A stretch of DNA of 23,170 bases from positions 1-23,170 of the IMG/VR virus record IMGVR_UViG_3300024348_000263; one strand, given 5' to 3'. The DNA comes from a virus. The position numbers were made by a program, and so were the translations under genes. Below, in pieces: positions 1-8,900 of the stretch; the first letter of the stretch is position 1, and each line of letters opens with the position of its first letter. A model generated the notes under the pieces. It was not told the origin of the DNA. It searched no databases and saw only the letters and a program-made list of their open reading frames with translations.

Positions 1-113
1 GGGATGGACAAAACTTTTCATATCCAGCAACCCTTTCACATGGAGAAGAAGTAGACGCACAAATTTTGGCCGAAGAAAACGCAGCAATAGAAGAAGCAGA
101 CAAGCAGGCTTAA
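1..113 (+). CDS. 3' end of an unrecognised gene (partial)
   Basis: An open frame enters from the left edge (first full codon at 3) and stops at TAA 111-113. It encodes the last 36 residues of a protein ending in an acidic, Glu/Ala-rich, probably helical tail (EEADKQA at the C terminus). Too little is present to name a family. It lies 20 bases upstream of the next start codon on the same strand, so it is probably in the same transcription unit. The compact spacing and the same A+T-rich codon use suggest another phage gene; an acidic tail would fit a small tail-assembly helper, but that is a guess. Confidence 0.6.
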   Translation, partial: DGQNFSYPATLSHGEEVDAQILAEENAAIEEADKQA

Positions 114-133
114 TTATTTAGAAGGGATTGGCT

Positions 134-817
134 ATGAAAGAAAAAATTCTTAAATTTGCCATGTACGATGAAGTTTTTAGCCCAATCGTAACTATGAAGT
201 CTTTAGTTCCAGAATGGTATAAGTCTATAGAAAAATTTAAAAATGGCGCAAAGCAGCACAGTCTTAATCCACCAAATGTTACAGTAAAAGTATGTGGTCC
301 ATATATGGACTCCATGCTTACTGGATATGCTCTTACAGCTCCGATAGATTTTTTGGTTGAGATAGAAGATGGAAAGCCAAAAATTAGACATAGGCTTGAC
401 GGAATGTTTATTGGGGAAAGATCTCCAGACCAAGAAGTTCCAGCACCACCAGGATTCTATAGCCAACAGTTTACTTGGGCAACAAAAGCAGCAATTGGAA
501 TTCCAGAAGGATATAGCTTTTTATTCACCCATCCTTTAAATAGAGTAGATCTTCCTTTTTACACTCTTTCTGGAGTAGTAGATGGACCTTACGACATGCA
601 GCCAGGAAATTTTCCATTTTATATAAGAAAAGGTTTTTCTGGAGTAATTGAAGCTGGAACTCCTATAGCCCAAATCATACCTATTAAAAACGAAGCATGG
701 AAAGCCGTATCGGATACGGGTATTATTGAAAGTGCAGAAAAGAACCATAAGCTTTCCAATAAAGCTATGCTTGGATGGTACAAAAGAAATATATGGAAGC
801 GTAAAAGCTACGAGTAA
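134..817 (+). CDS. Conserved phage protein of unknown function with dUTPase-like motifs
   Basis: The protein has 227 residues. I chose ATG 134 over the in-frame TTG at 128 because AGAAGG at 120-125 sits 8 bases before 134 but only 2 before 128. It resembles, from memory, an uncharacterised family common in aquatic phages (PEWYK near residue 26, CGPYMDSMLTGY at 54-65, GYSFLFTHPLNR at 126-137). The C-terminal half contains GVVDGPY (147-153) followed by GTPIAQIIP (175-183). This order and wording resemble dUTPase/dCTP-deaminase motif 3 (GVIDxDY) and the GxRIAQL strand, so a trimeric dUTPase-like beta fold is possible. No clear dUTPase motif 1, 2 or 5 is seen, so a catalytic role is not claimed. 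It ends 40 bases before the first large fibre gene. Seen: the motifs. Inferred: the fold. Confidence 0.8.
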   Translation: MKEKILKFAMYDEVFSPIVTMKSLVPEWYKSIEKFKNGAKQHSLNPPNVTVKVCGPYMDSMLTGYALTAPIDFLVEIEDGKPKIRHRLDGMFIGERSPDQEVPAPPGFYSQQFTWATKAAIGIPEGYSFLFTHPLNRVDLPFYTLSGVVDGPYDMQPGNFPFYIRKGFSGVIEAGTPIAQIIPIKNEAWKAVSDTGIIESAEKNHKLSNKAMLGWYKRNIWKRKSYE

Positions 818-845
818 AGCAAACCTTTTTATGGTTTATTTGCGG

Positions 846-851
846 TATAAT
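846..851 (+). promoter_or_regulatory. TATAAT -10 box of a predicted leaderless promoter for the 985-aa fibre gene
   Basis: A perfect TATAAT at 846-851 lies in a 40-base gap between stop 815-817 and ATG 858. Exactly 6 bases separate the hexamer from the A of the start codon, so transcription would begin at or next to the ATG. No Shine-Dalgarno lies upstream of 858. No good -35 box is seen at 17 bases spacing. The same 6-base arrangement recurs before 19098 and 21047. Confidence 0.65.
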
Positions 852-857
852 TAAAGC

Positions 858-3815
858 ATGGCGACCAATTTTCCAACCTCAAAAGATACCCTGGTTAATC
901 CAAATCCTTCGGATTCCGTCCAGGTAGTATCTCATGCCGCCCAACATGCAAATGCAAATGACGCAATTGAAGCCCTTGAAACTAAGGTTGGAGTTGATGG
1001 CTCAACAGATACATCCTCTCACGACTATAAAATAGCCAACCTTGCTTCTTATGCAATTAGCTATGAGACCGCTCAAGATGCAGCAGGAGCCTTACTAGGA
1101 CATAGCAATCACACTAACCTTATAGCGACTTATGATGATATCCTAAATGAAGTAAGGCTATCAGTTGCCGCCCCAGATGTGGCAAGAACTATTTATCAAA
1201 CTGCAATAAATGAAACAGGATCCACTATTGCAAAAGGAACGCCAGTTTATATTTCTGGAGCAGTAGGCGCATCTGGAAAAATAAGGGTTGCCCCAGCATC
1301 AGCAAATTCAGAAGCTTTATCTTCTAAGTCATTTGGACTTGCAGCAGAATCAATTATTAATGGCGCAGAAGGCCAAATAATTACTGAGGGTCTATTAACC
1401 AATGTAAACACAGTTGGAGCATCAGATGGAGATGCACTGTGGCTTGGATCAACCGCTGGCACAGTTTTATATGGATTTGCAAATAAACCAGTTGCTCCAG
1501 TTCACATGGTTTCTCTTGGAGTTGTCGTAAGAGGTGGAAACGAAAATAACGGATCTATATTTGTTAAAGTTCAAAATGGATTTGAGCTTGAAGAATTACA
1601 CAATGTTTTAATTAAGTCTCCAGCAAATACGCAAGCGCTAGTATACGATTCAAGTTCAGGTTTATGGAAAAACATAAGTATAAATGCTGGAACTGGAATA
1701 ACAAAAACATATAATGCGGTTCCCCCAAATTATCGTGGAGATTACGACAACGGAGCATATTACGCAATAGACGACGTTGTTAGTATTCCAGTAGGAAGTC
1801 CATATGGAATAGTTGGATCATATTTTATAAGATCTGGAAATCCAGGAAATCCAGGATATCCACCAGAGCCAGGTGGAGCAACAAATGCTTCATGGACACT
1901 GTATAGTTTTTCTTCAAGTATTACACTTGGGGTTGACACATCCGTTATAGCAACACAAACTTATGTAAACACAGCCGTATCAAATTTAATTGACGCTGCC
2001 CCTGGAGCTCTAGACACATTAAATGAGTTAGCTGCTGCGATTAATGACGATGCTTCATTTGCCTCTACTATAACTACTTCTCTGGGAACAAAACTAAATA
2101 TAACAGATGCATCTACCACCTATCTTGCACTCTCAGATACAGATGAAAGAATTCAAGATGTTGTTGGAGGAATGGTTTCAACAAATACAGAAGGTGGTAT
2201 AGAAGTAACGTATGACGACCCTACTGGTAAATTAAATTTTAGTGTCACTCCAGCCCTCATAACAGATTTTGTTGACGCAGCCCAAGATGCTACAGCATCA
2301 CTTCTAAATCACTCAGACCATAATAAAATTACTGCAACTTATGACGATAGCACAAATAAAGTTATTTTAAATGTAGACGAACCAATAAAAGTTAGCGTTT
2401 CAGCGCCAGCAAACCCAATAAATGGAGATAGCTGGTTTGATCACCAGACTGGAGTTCTTTATGTTTATGACGGATCATTTTGGATTGAAGTTTCAGGCGG
2501 AACAGGCTTTACAGCAAGTGGCGTAAACGATCTTCCAGAAACAATTGGATATCTTGATGGTGCAACAGGAAATATTCAAAATCAATTAAACACAAAAGCG
2601 CCGCTTTTATCTCCAGCATTAACTGGAGTTCCAACATCAACAACAGCAGCAGTTGACAACAACACAACACAAATTGCAACAACAGCATATGTAGTTGGGC
2701 AAGGATACGCAAAGTCTGCATCACCAACATTTACTGGCACAGTTGCTCTTCCCTCAACGACATCTATTGGAACAATAACTTCTACAGAGCTATCTTATGT
2801 TGATGGAGTTACTTCTTCTATACAAACTCAAATTGATAACAAGTCCCCTTCTTTATCCCCAACATTTACTGGAAACGTAGTTCTGCCATCAACAACTTCA
2901 ATTGGAGCGGTGTCAAATACCGAAATATCGTATCTAGATGGGGTAACAAGCTCTATTCAAACACAGATTAACTCTAAGCTTTCTACAACAGCATTTACTT
3001 ATGCAGGAATAACAAAAGCCACTTATGCAACAGTAGGATCACTTCCAGCTTCAGCAAGCAATACTGGAAAAGTTATGTATGTGCAAGCAGATGGGTACAT
3101 GTACTACTCAACTGGGTCCACTTGGATAAAAGTAGCAAAGTTTAATGATACAACATCACTTACATATAACATAAATGCTTTAACTGACGTAGACACGGGA
3201 ACAGTTGCCCCACTAGTAAATCAGGTTTTGGGATGGAATGGAACGAACTGGGTACCAGTCAATCAAAGTTCTTCAACACCACAGTTAACTATGAATGACT
3301 TAACTGATGTTGATTTTACTACACCACCAGTACTTGGAGACTATGTTGTTTATAATGGCACCAGCTGGTTTGCCTACACACCAGACCCAGCAACGCCACC
3401 GTTGTTTGCTGATCTAGAAGATGTTACCGTATCTGTAGATGAAATTGCTTATCCAGCAATAACAAGATTAAATGTTACTGCAAACGGGGCAACAGGATAT
3501 GTGTTTGGAGATCAATACAATAATACTACTAACCCAACAGTATATGCTATATCTGGAACAACAATTGCATTTGCTTTAAATGTTGCGGGTCATCCATTTT
3601 TAATACAAACATCGGGTGGCGCTAACTACAGCACTGGATTGGTGCATGTAGATCAATCGGGAGTAATCAGTACTGGAGCGGATGCTCAGGGAAAAACTTC
3701 AGGAACTCTTTATTGGAGAATCCCATTTAACGTATCTGGAGGATATAGGTATCAATGCAGCATACACCTAGGAATGAATGGTGTAATTACTATTAAGGAT
3801 ATATCAGCGATATGA
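858..3815 (+). CDS. Large tail fibre-like structural protein with C-terminal cupredoxin-like domain
   Basis: The protein has 985 residues. The N terminus carries a motif common in phage tail proteins: AQHANANDAIEALETKVGV (28-46) followed by SSHDYK. A module of the form AxLLxHSxHxxLIATYDD occurs near 74-94, again near 487-507, with a degenerate copy between. A short PxNPINGDSWFD...LYVYDGSFW block lies near 520-545. NTTQIATTAYV, a known fibre motif, follows near 600, then two near-identical 45-residue repeats (622-711) and two LTDVD...WNGTxW blocks. The C terminus (about 872-985) looks like a cupredoxin: GHPFLIQT with His912, a Tyr-rich middle, and YRYQCSIHLGMNG with Cys967-x2-His970-x2-Met973. 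The family role is host contact or tail-fibre structure; copper binding is an inference. It overlaps the next gene by four bases (ATGA). Confidence 0.88.
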   Translation: MATNFPTSKDTLVNPNPSDSVQVVSHAAQHANANDAIEALETKVGVDGSTDTSSHDYKIANLASYAISYETAQDAAGALLGHSNHTNLIATYDDILNEVRLSVAAPDVARTIYQTAINETGSTIAKGTPVYISGAVGASGKIRVAPASANSEALSSKSFGLAAESIINGAEGQIITEGLLTNVNTVGASDGDALWLGSTAGTVLYGFANKPVAPVHMVSLGVVVRGGNENNGSIFVKVQNGFELEELHNVLIKSPANTQALVYDSSSGLWKNISINAGTGITKTYNAVPPNYRGDYDNGAYYAIDDVVSIPVGSPYGIVGSYFIRSGNPGNPGYPPEPGGATNASWTLYSFSSSITLGVDTSVIATQTYVNTAVSNLIDAAPGALDTLNELAAAINDDASFASTITTSLGTKLNITDASTTYLALSDTDERIQDVVGGMVSTNTEGGIEVTYDDPTGKLNFSVTPALITDFVDAAQDATASLLNHSDHNKITATYDDSTNKVILNVDEPIKVSVSAPANPINGDSWFDHQTGVLYVYDGSFWIEVSGGTGFTASGVNDLPETIGYLDGATGNIQNQLNTKAPLLSPALTGVPTSTTAAVDNNTTQIATTAYVVGQGYAKSASPTFTGTVALPSTTSIGTITSTELSYVDGVTSSIQTQIDNKSPSLSPTFTGNVVLPSTTSIGAVSNTEISYLDGVTSSIQTQINSKLSTTAFTYAGITKATYATVGSLPASASNTGKVMYVQADGYMYYSTGSTWIKVAKFNDTTSLTYNINALTDVDTGTVAPLVNQVLGWNGTNWVPVNQSSSTPQLTMNDLTDVDFTTPPVLGDYVVYNGTSWFAYTPDPATPPLFADLEDVTVSVDEIAYPAITRLNVTANGATGYVFGDQYNNTTNPTVYAISGTTIAFALNVAGHPFLIQTSGGANYSTGLVHVDQSGVISTGADAQGKTSGTLYWRIPFNVSGGYRYQCSIHLGMNGVITIKDISAI
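2721..2990 (+). repeat. Two tandem 135-base coding repeats in the fibre gene
   Basis: Codons 622-666 and 667-711 encode two 45-residue units that share SPTFTG, LPSTTSIG, and SYxDGVTSSIQTQI. The copies are highly alike in protein and partly in DNA. A related but more diverged stretch with LDGATGNIQNQ and SPALTG precedes them at about 2549-2640. This is a typical repeat of trimeric fibre shafts; copy number could change by recombination. Confidence 0.85.
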
Positions 3816-4051
3816 TAATGGAAACTGTAGGAAATTTTGAGTGGAAAACAGAAGAGAGTGAAAATCAGCCTCTGTTAAACTTAACAATTAAAAATATTTC
3901 TGAAAACAAAACAATATTAATCTCTGATGTGGTTTGGGCTACTGGTAGAGAAGACTTTCTTAGAGACGTATACAATACAGCCATAGAAACCCTCCAAGGA
4001 GCAGATCATTGCTGCTACGATGGAAAAGTTTCTTTAGTAGAGGAGATGTAA
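3812..4051 (+). CDS. Small protein of unknown function between two fibre genes
   Basis: The gene encodes 79 residues and starts at ATG 3812 inside an ATGA overlap with the stop of the 985-aa fibre gene, which points to translational coupling; an in-frame ATG at 3818 is an alternative. The protein starts with a charged segment, then TIKNISENKTILISDVVWA, and a helical C-terminal part with a CC pair (DHCCYDG). It has no signal peptide or membrane segment. No family is recognised. Its position directly after a fibre gene and its small size resemble fibre-assembly chaperones, but the sequence itself does not show this. Confidence 0.75.
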   Translation: MIMETVGNFEWKTEESENQPLLNLTIKNISENKTILISDVVWATGREDFLRDVYNTAIETLQGADHCCYDGKVSLVEEM

Positions 4052-4052
4052 G

Positions 4053-5252
4053 ATGACAACATTTTTCCCAGCCAACCCTACAATAAACCAAGAATATAAT
4101 GGATATAAGTGGAACGGCGAAGCTTGGCGTATTATAAATGTTGAAAGAGAAGAAGCGCAGGACGATGTTGCTGCAATGCTTACTCACACATCTCATCAAA
4201 ATATTACAGTTACCTATGACGATGCAAACAATAAAGTAATATTTACAGGATTTCCTCAGCTTACTCAAGAACAGGTTCAGGACTTCCTGGCCCCAATGTT
4301 TACGCATGGAACTAATTCTAATGTAACAGCTACATATGATGATGAAGCAAACAAGATGATGCTTGAGGCAATAATACCTCCTTCATCGGCCTACATGTCT
4401 GTTATGGCTCCAGTTAACCCTGTAGATGGCCAGCTTTGGTACGATACAGATCAGGCTAGAGCAGGTCTGCCAGGAACACTAAAGGTTTGGAATGCTTTAA
4501 CAAATCAATGGGTATATTTAAATACAGATTTAGCAACCTCAACAACTAATACATGGACTTCAAACAATACGTTTTCTAACGGAGTGATTATAGGTTTAGC
4601 CGCAGCACCTACATCTCCAGTAGCTGGACAAATTTATTATAATACAATTTTAAATAATCTTAAAATATTTGATGGTCAATTATGGCAAGACGTTCAAGGC
4701 GGCGGTGGCGGTGGGGGATTAAGTTTAACCTCTACTGATTTAACAGTTCCCCCAAGCACATTCTTTGTAGGCCTTATAGCTCCTCCAGTTGGAGCCACAA
4801 GCCCAGGAGATCTTTGGATTGATATTGATGATGATGCTGGAGAAACAGAATTTATTTTTGCTGGCCCAGAAGCACCAACAAATTATGGTTTAGATACATT
4901 GTGGATTGATACTGATGAGCCAATCAATGAATTGATTTATTCTGCAAACGAACCAGCAAATCCATCTTATACAGGAGAGCTTTGGATTGATTTAGATGAT
5001 ACATCTGGACAATCAATCTTATCTTCAACAATTGCACCATCTCCAGCAGAAACTGAATTTTGGCTCGACCTAACATCAGAAGAAGGTTCGATCTCTTACA
5101 CAAACGTATCAGATCTTCCTGCAGCAAGTTCATCTTTAGGGGTTTTAGCTTACGTCTCTTCAAATGAATCTTTATATATAGGAACAAGTCAAGGCTGGAA
5201 GAAATTTTATCCTAACTATGATTCAGAGTCATTAGCCTGGATGGGCTTTTGA
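4053..5252 (+). CDS. Tail fibre-like protein with HxxH/TYDD modules and a poly-Gly hinge
   Basis: The protein has 399 residues. ATG 4053 lies one base after the previous stop, with GAGGAG about 8 bases upstream. The N terminus (FPANPTINQEYNGYKWNGEAWRI, in part) is a common aquatic-phage fibre start. Two modules follow: AAMLTHTSHQNITVTYDD and APMFTHGTNSNVTATYDD, the same module as in the 985-aa fibre. Blocks of PVNPVDGQLWYDTD and PTSPVAGQIYYN then occur. Seven consecutive Gly codons (residues 216-222) form a likely hinge. The C-terminal half has repeated GDLWIDxDD-type acidic units, ending in SLYIGTSQGWKKFY. The role inferred is a fibre or baseplate appendage. A TATAAT box follows 12 bases after the stop. 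Confidence 0.85.
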   Translation: MTTFFPANPTINQEYNGYKWNGEAWRIINVEREEAQDDVAAMLTHTSHQNITVTYDDANNKVIFTGFPQLTQEQVQDFLAPMFTHGTNSNVTATYDDEANKMMLEAIIPPSSAYMSVMAPVNPVDGQLWYDTDQARAGLPGTLKVWNALTNQWVYLNTDLATSTTNTWTSNNTFSNGVIIGLAAAPTSPVAGQIYYNTILNNLKIFDGQLWQDVQGGGGGGGLSLTSTDLTVPPSTFFVGLIAPPVGATSPGDLWIDIDDDAGETEFIFAGPEAPTNYGLDTLWIDTDEPINELIYSANEPANPSYTGELWIDLDDTSGQSILSSTIAPSPAETEFWLDLTSEEGSISYTNVSDLPAASSSLGVLAYVSSNESLYIGTSQGWKKFYPNYDSESLAWMGF

Positions 5253-5264
5253 TAAGCATTATAG

Positions 5265-5270
5265 TATAAT
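5265..5270 (+). promoter_or_regulatory. TATAAT -10 box upstream of the collagen-like fibre gene
   Basis: A perfect TATAAT lies in the 36-base gap between stop 5250-5252 and ATG 5289. A start near 5277 would give a leader of about 12 bases, beginning close to GAGG (5277-5280), which could act as a Shine-Dalgarno 8 bases before the ATG. No convincing -35 box is seen. Confidence 0.55.
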
Positions 5271-5288
5271 TAAGACGAGGTATCAAAC

Positions 5289-5909
5289 ATGTCACTAAAA
5301 CGTTGGAACGGCTCAGCATGGGTTGTAGTAGCAGGATCACGTCCAGGACCACAAGGTCCTCAAGGTCTTCCAGGTGCGGCAGCTACAGTTTCCGTAGGAA
5401 CTGTAACAACACTTCCTTCTGGTTCTACACCTACTGTTGTAAATACTGGAACTTCAAGTGCAGCAATATTAGCTTTTAGTCTTCCCTCTGGTACACAAGG
5501 CCCAGCAGGTGCTCCAGGAGCCCCAGGACAGCAAGGAACGGCAGGACAAAGAGGTTCCTATAACTATACTGGAATAGCAAACCCAACTGGCTTAAATCCA
5601 GCAAATCCATTAGGATTAGATAATTACTTAAATACAACAACTGGAGACTGGTTCCAATACAATTCTGGAACTACAACTTGGACACTACAAGGAAATATTC
5701 GTGGACCTCAAGGTCAACAGGGTATTAAGGGTGACACTGGAGCAGTAGGACCTTCTGGTAATGAATTAGCAAATGCTATACTAGAGGAGACAGAAATAGC
5801 TAGAACTGATGCATTCTTAAACCTTGGTTTGTATTATCCAAAGTACACAAGTACTTTGACTCAGACACAGCTTAATAGTAGATTCGCAGCATCAAGTTAT
5901 TTATTTTAG
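5289..5909 (+). CDS. Collagen-like tail fibre protein
   Basis: The protein has 206 residues. It opens with MSLKRWNGSAWVVVAG, a short block typical of small phage fibre proteins. Gly-X-Y repeats occur in three stretches: residues 20-29, 68-89 (eight Gly at every third position) and 139-157. Between the first two lies a beta-type insert, VGTVTTLPSGSTPTVVNTGT, known from phage fibres. The C-terminal 50 residues are non-collagenous and end in LNSRFAASSYLF, probably a trimer-forming or attachment end. Gly-X-Y repeats in phage fibres form trimeric collagen helices. The gene has its own TATAAT box and GACGAGG upstream, and it ends 9 bases before the next ATG. Confidence 0.9.
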   Translation: MSLKRWNGSAWVVVAGSRPGPQGPQGLPGAAATVSVGTVTTLPSGSTPTVVNTGTSSAAILAFSLPSGTQGPAGAPGAPGQQGTAGQRGSYNYTGIANPTGLNPANPLGLDNYLNTTTGDWFQYNSGTTTWTLQGNIRGPQGQQGIKGDTGAVGPSGNELANAILEETEIARTDAFLNLGLYYPKYTSTLTQTQLNSRFAASSYLF

Positions 5910-5918
5910 GAGAGAAAA

Positions 5919-8900
5919 ATGGCAAGAAGACAAATAGAAGAAACATACTATACGTTTAACCCAGCAACAAATACGATTGTTGTTCCTAGAATAATTCGTC
6001 AAGACCGACTTATGCTAATCACAAATACTACTGCGGGAACAGTAATATATAATTTTTCAGATCCAAACATTAATGCATATAGCATAACTATAGATAACGA
6101 AATTGGATATGATCCAAAAACAACAATTGTTTTAAAGTACAACTGCAATGGAATGAATGCTAATGACAAATTAGCTATTATTGTAGACGAAGTTGCCGAC
6201 ACAGTAACATTTACAGAGCCTTTGTTGGATGCTGTAAATAAGCTTCGTGTGGCTCCTCCACAGTCACTTATCGATACAGACTTTGAGTATGGTGTCCAGG
6301 GATCTAAATGGGAAGCACTTGTACTTACAGCAAATTATCCTTCTTTCTTTTCAAGAGCAACGGGAGGAAACTCATTTGACCTAGAATCTATGGTTGGAGA
6401 TGGAGTTTCCCCAAGATCTACAGTAACTGTTGTAGTAGTCTCTCCAGCCACAGACCTTCTTGCAGGAGATGTTATTTCAGTGCAAGACTCTCTAAACCCA
6501 CTTACAGAAGGAACTTTTCCTATTGAAACAGTTTCTGCAGATGGATTTACTTTTACATTTAAGGCCTCTGGTGTAGTTTCTGGAAACCTAAGAGATGGAA
6601 CTTTAACAGCAGTAACAGGTGGCGGAATTTATGACAATGCACACATCCCTGGAGGAAATACTGCTTCGGGATTAAACGGATGGTCAGCTTATTCTGATGA
6701 GGCAACTCAGTCAACAATTACTGTAACAACAAGCAATCCACATGGACTTCTCCCAGGAACTCCAATTCTTATTGGAAATCAAAATCCAGCATGCCCTATA
6801 TCTGGAACCTGGAGAATTTTTAACGTTTCAACTCCAAATCAGTTTAAATTTAAGATGACCACAACAGTATTAAATGCCTCAATGGTAACTTCTGGTGTAG
6901 GTCTATACGCTAAGCCAAATGGATATGTGCAGCACCGTCCGTTTGACGGCGGAGTTATTCTTTCTACAACAGACAACGTTTGTGGAGTTAGAGTAATTCG
7001 TCAGACACGTAGATACTTTAGATATCAGTCTGGTAAGGCAATGCAGTTCTCAACTGGTGTTAAGTTTACACCTACATTTGACATCGATGGAATTACAGTT
7101 GCTGGAGTGCTTCCAGGAAGCCAAACAGTAACAGTACAGACAATTCAGGACCACGGATTACAGCCTGGAGCAAAAATTAAAATTGAAGGTGTTGTTACAG
7201 CTGGATCTTATAATCCATGGAACGGCAAGTTTGTTGTTACAAACGTAACTGGAACAAACTCATTCCAATATAATATGGTACTTACTCAAGGACTAAGCGC
7301 AACAGATCAATTCCCAGGAGGAATTGATGTAAAGGCTACGGTCTATGAGTGGGACGGAGCAGCAACACGATGTGGTCTCTATAATGACCAGAACGGATTC
7401 TTCTTTGAATATGATGGAACATTCTTATATGCGGTTAGAAGATTCTCAAAGAAAGAGCTCTTTGGAAGACTATCAGTAACTCAAAATTCAAATATTGTTA
7501 CTGGAATTCAGACAAGATTTAGAAAGCAGCTATTGGTTGGAGATCAGATTATTATCAAGGGTGCTAATTACTTGGTTGCTGAAATTTCAAGCGATACTAG
7601 AATGGCAATTACTCCTGCTTACAAGGGAGCAACAAATGCAACTTCAAGATATTTAGTAACTCAAGAAATTCGTGTTCCTCAAACAGAATGGAACATGGAT
7701 AAGATGGACGGAACTGGTCCATCAGGGTATACGCTAGACCCTACTCAAATGCAGATGGCATACATTGACTATACTTGGTACGGAGCAGGATTTATTAGAT
7801 TTGGATTTAGAGGTACTGAAGGTAATATTACTTATTGCCACAGAATGCCTAATAACAATACTAATACAGAGGCATACATGCGCTCTGGTAACCTACCAGC
7901 AAGATATGAAGCAATTAACTCACCATTCTTCAACACAAGGCTAAAAGCTGGAGGAAACGGTATAGTGGGATCAGCTTTAGCAGCATCAGAAATTCTTATG
8001 TATGTGGATAGTATTAAATTCTGGCCAAACGAGGGATGGCTGATCATTAGAGACTCTTCTGCAGTCGAAATTTGTTCATACACTATTACAAATCCTGTAT
8101 ACAATGCAACTGCTCAGGGCTATCCTGTAAACATTAATCGTAGACAACCTATGACATCATTCTTTGGTGGAGTACCGTTTGCACTAAGCGGAACTCAAAA
8201 CTCAATAACATTTGTCCCAGACTCAACAATAACTAATGGATCTGGAACACCTCAAGTCTCAGTTCAAACAATTACAAATACATGTGCACCAGTTATTTCA
8301 CACTGGGGATCATCGGTAATCATGGACGGAAGATTTGACGATGATAAGAACTTTATCTTCACTGCAGGAATGCAGAGATTTATGAATATTGCAGGTTCAG
8401 GTACTGTAACAGCAAAGGTAACATCAAAGTCTGCAACAGCTGGACTAGCAACATTAACAACTGCCGCTAACCACGGACTTCAAGCAGGATATCCTTTGCA
8501 GGTATCTGATGTAAATACTAGAGCTGTTATTACTTCAGTAATTAGAACTTCAGCTACATCATTAACATTTACTACTTCTGGAGCTCACAACTTTGTAGCA
8601 GGATATAACGTTCTTATAGCAAATACACTTCTTTCAAATAGAAACTCAACAGGAGGAATTGTTGCCAGTGCAGTTCTAAACGTAGCTAATGGAACTAGAA
8701 CTATCGATACAACTCCAACTACAAACACATTTACAATTACTCTAGCTGGTGCATACGGCTATACCGCACAAACTCAAGGTGCAACAGCCCTAGCTACAGA
8801 ATCTGCAACATTTAATGGAACATATACAGTTTCAGCAGTTACAGCAAACACAATTCAATACAACATAACTCACTCTGGAACTGTACCAGCGTCTATCGTT

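Noticed and set aside
128-136. TTG start at 128 for the dUTPase-like-motif gene
   Set aside because: The AGAAGG site is only 2 bases from TTG 128 but 8 bases from ATG 134, the normal spacing.
821-837. Hairpin AAACC / GGTTT as a rho-independent terminator
   Set aside because: Only 5 A/T-rich pairs with a 7-base loop and no clean U-tract after it; too weak to call.
2721-2990. CRISPR-like repeat
   Set aside because: The repeats are in-frame 135-base protein repeats without unique spacers.
3960-4307. Reverse-strand ORF of 115 codons
   Set aside because: It lies over two well-supported forward genes, has no Shine-Dalgarno or recognisable protein features, and spans their boundary.
4698-4718. 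G-rich stretch as a phase-variable tract
   Set aside because: Seven Gly codons are mixed (GGC, GGT, GGG, GGA); the longest G run is too short to slip often. It is better read as a hinge.
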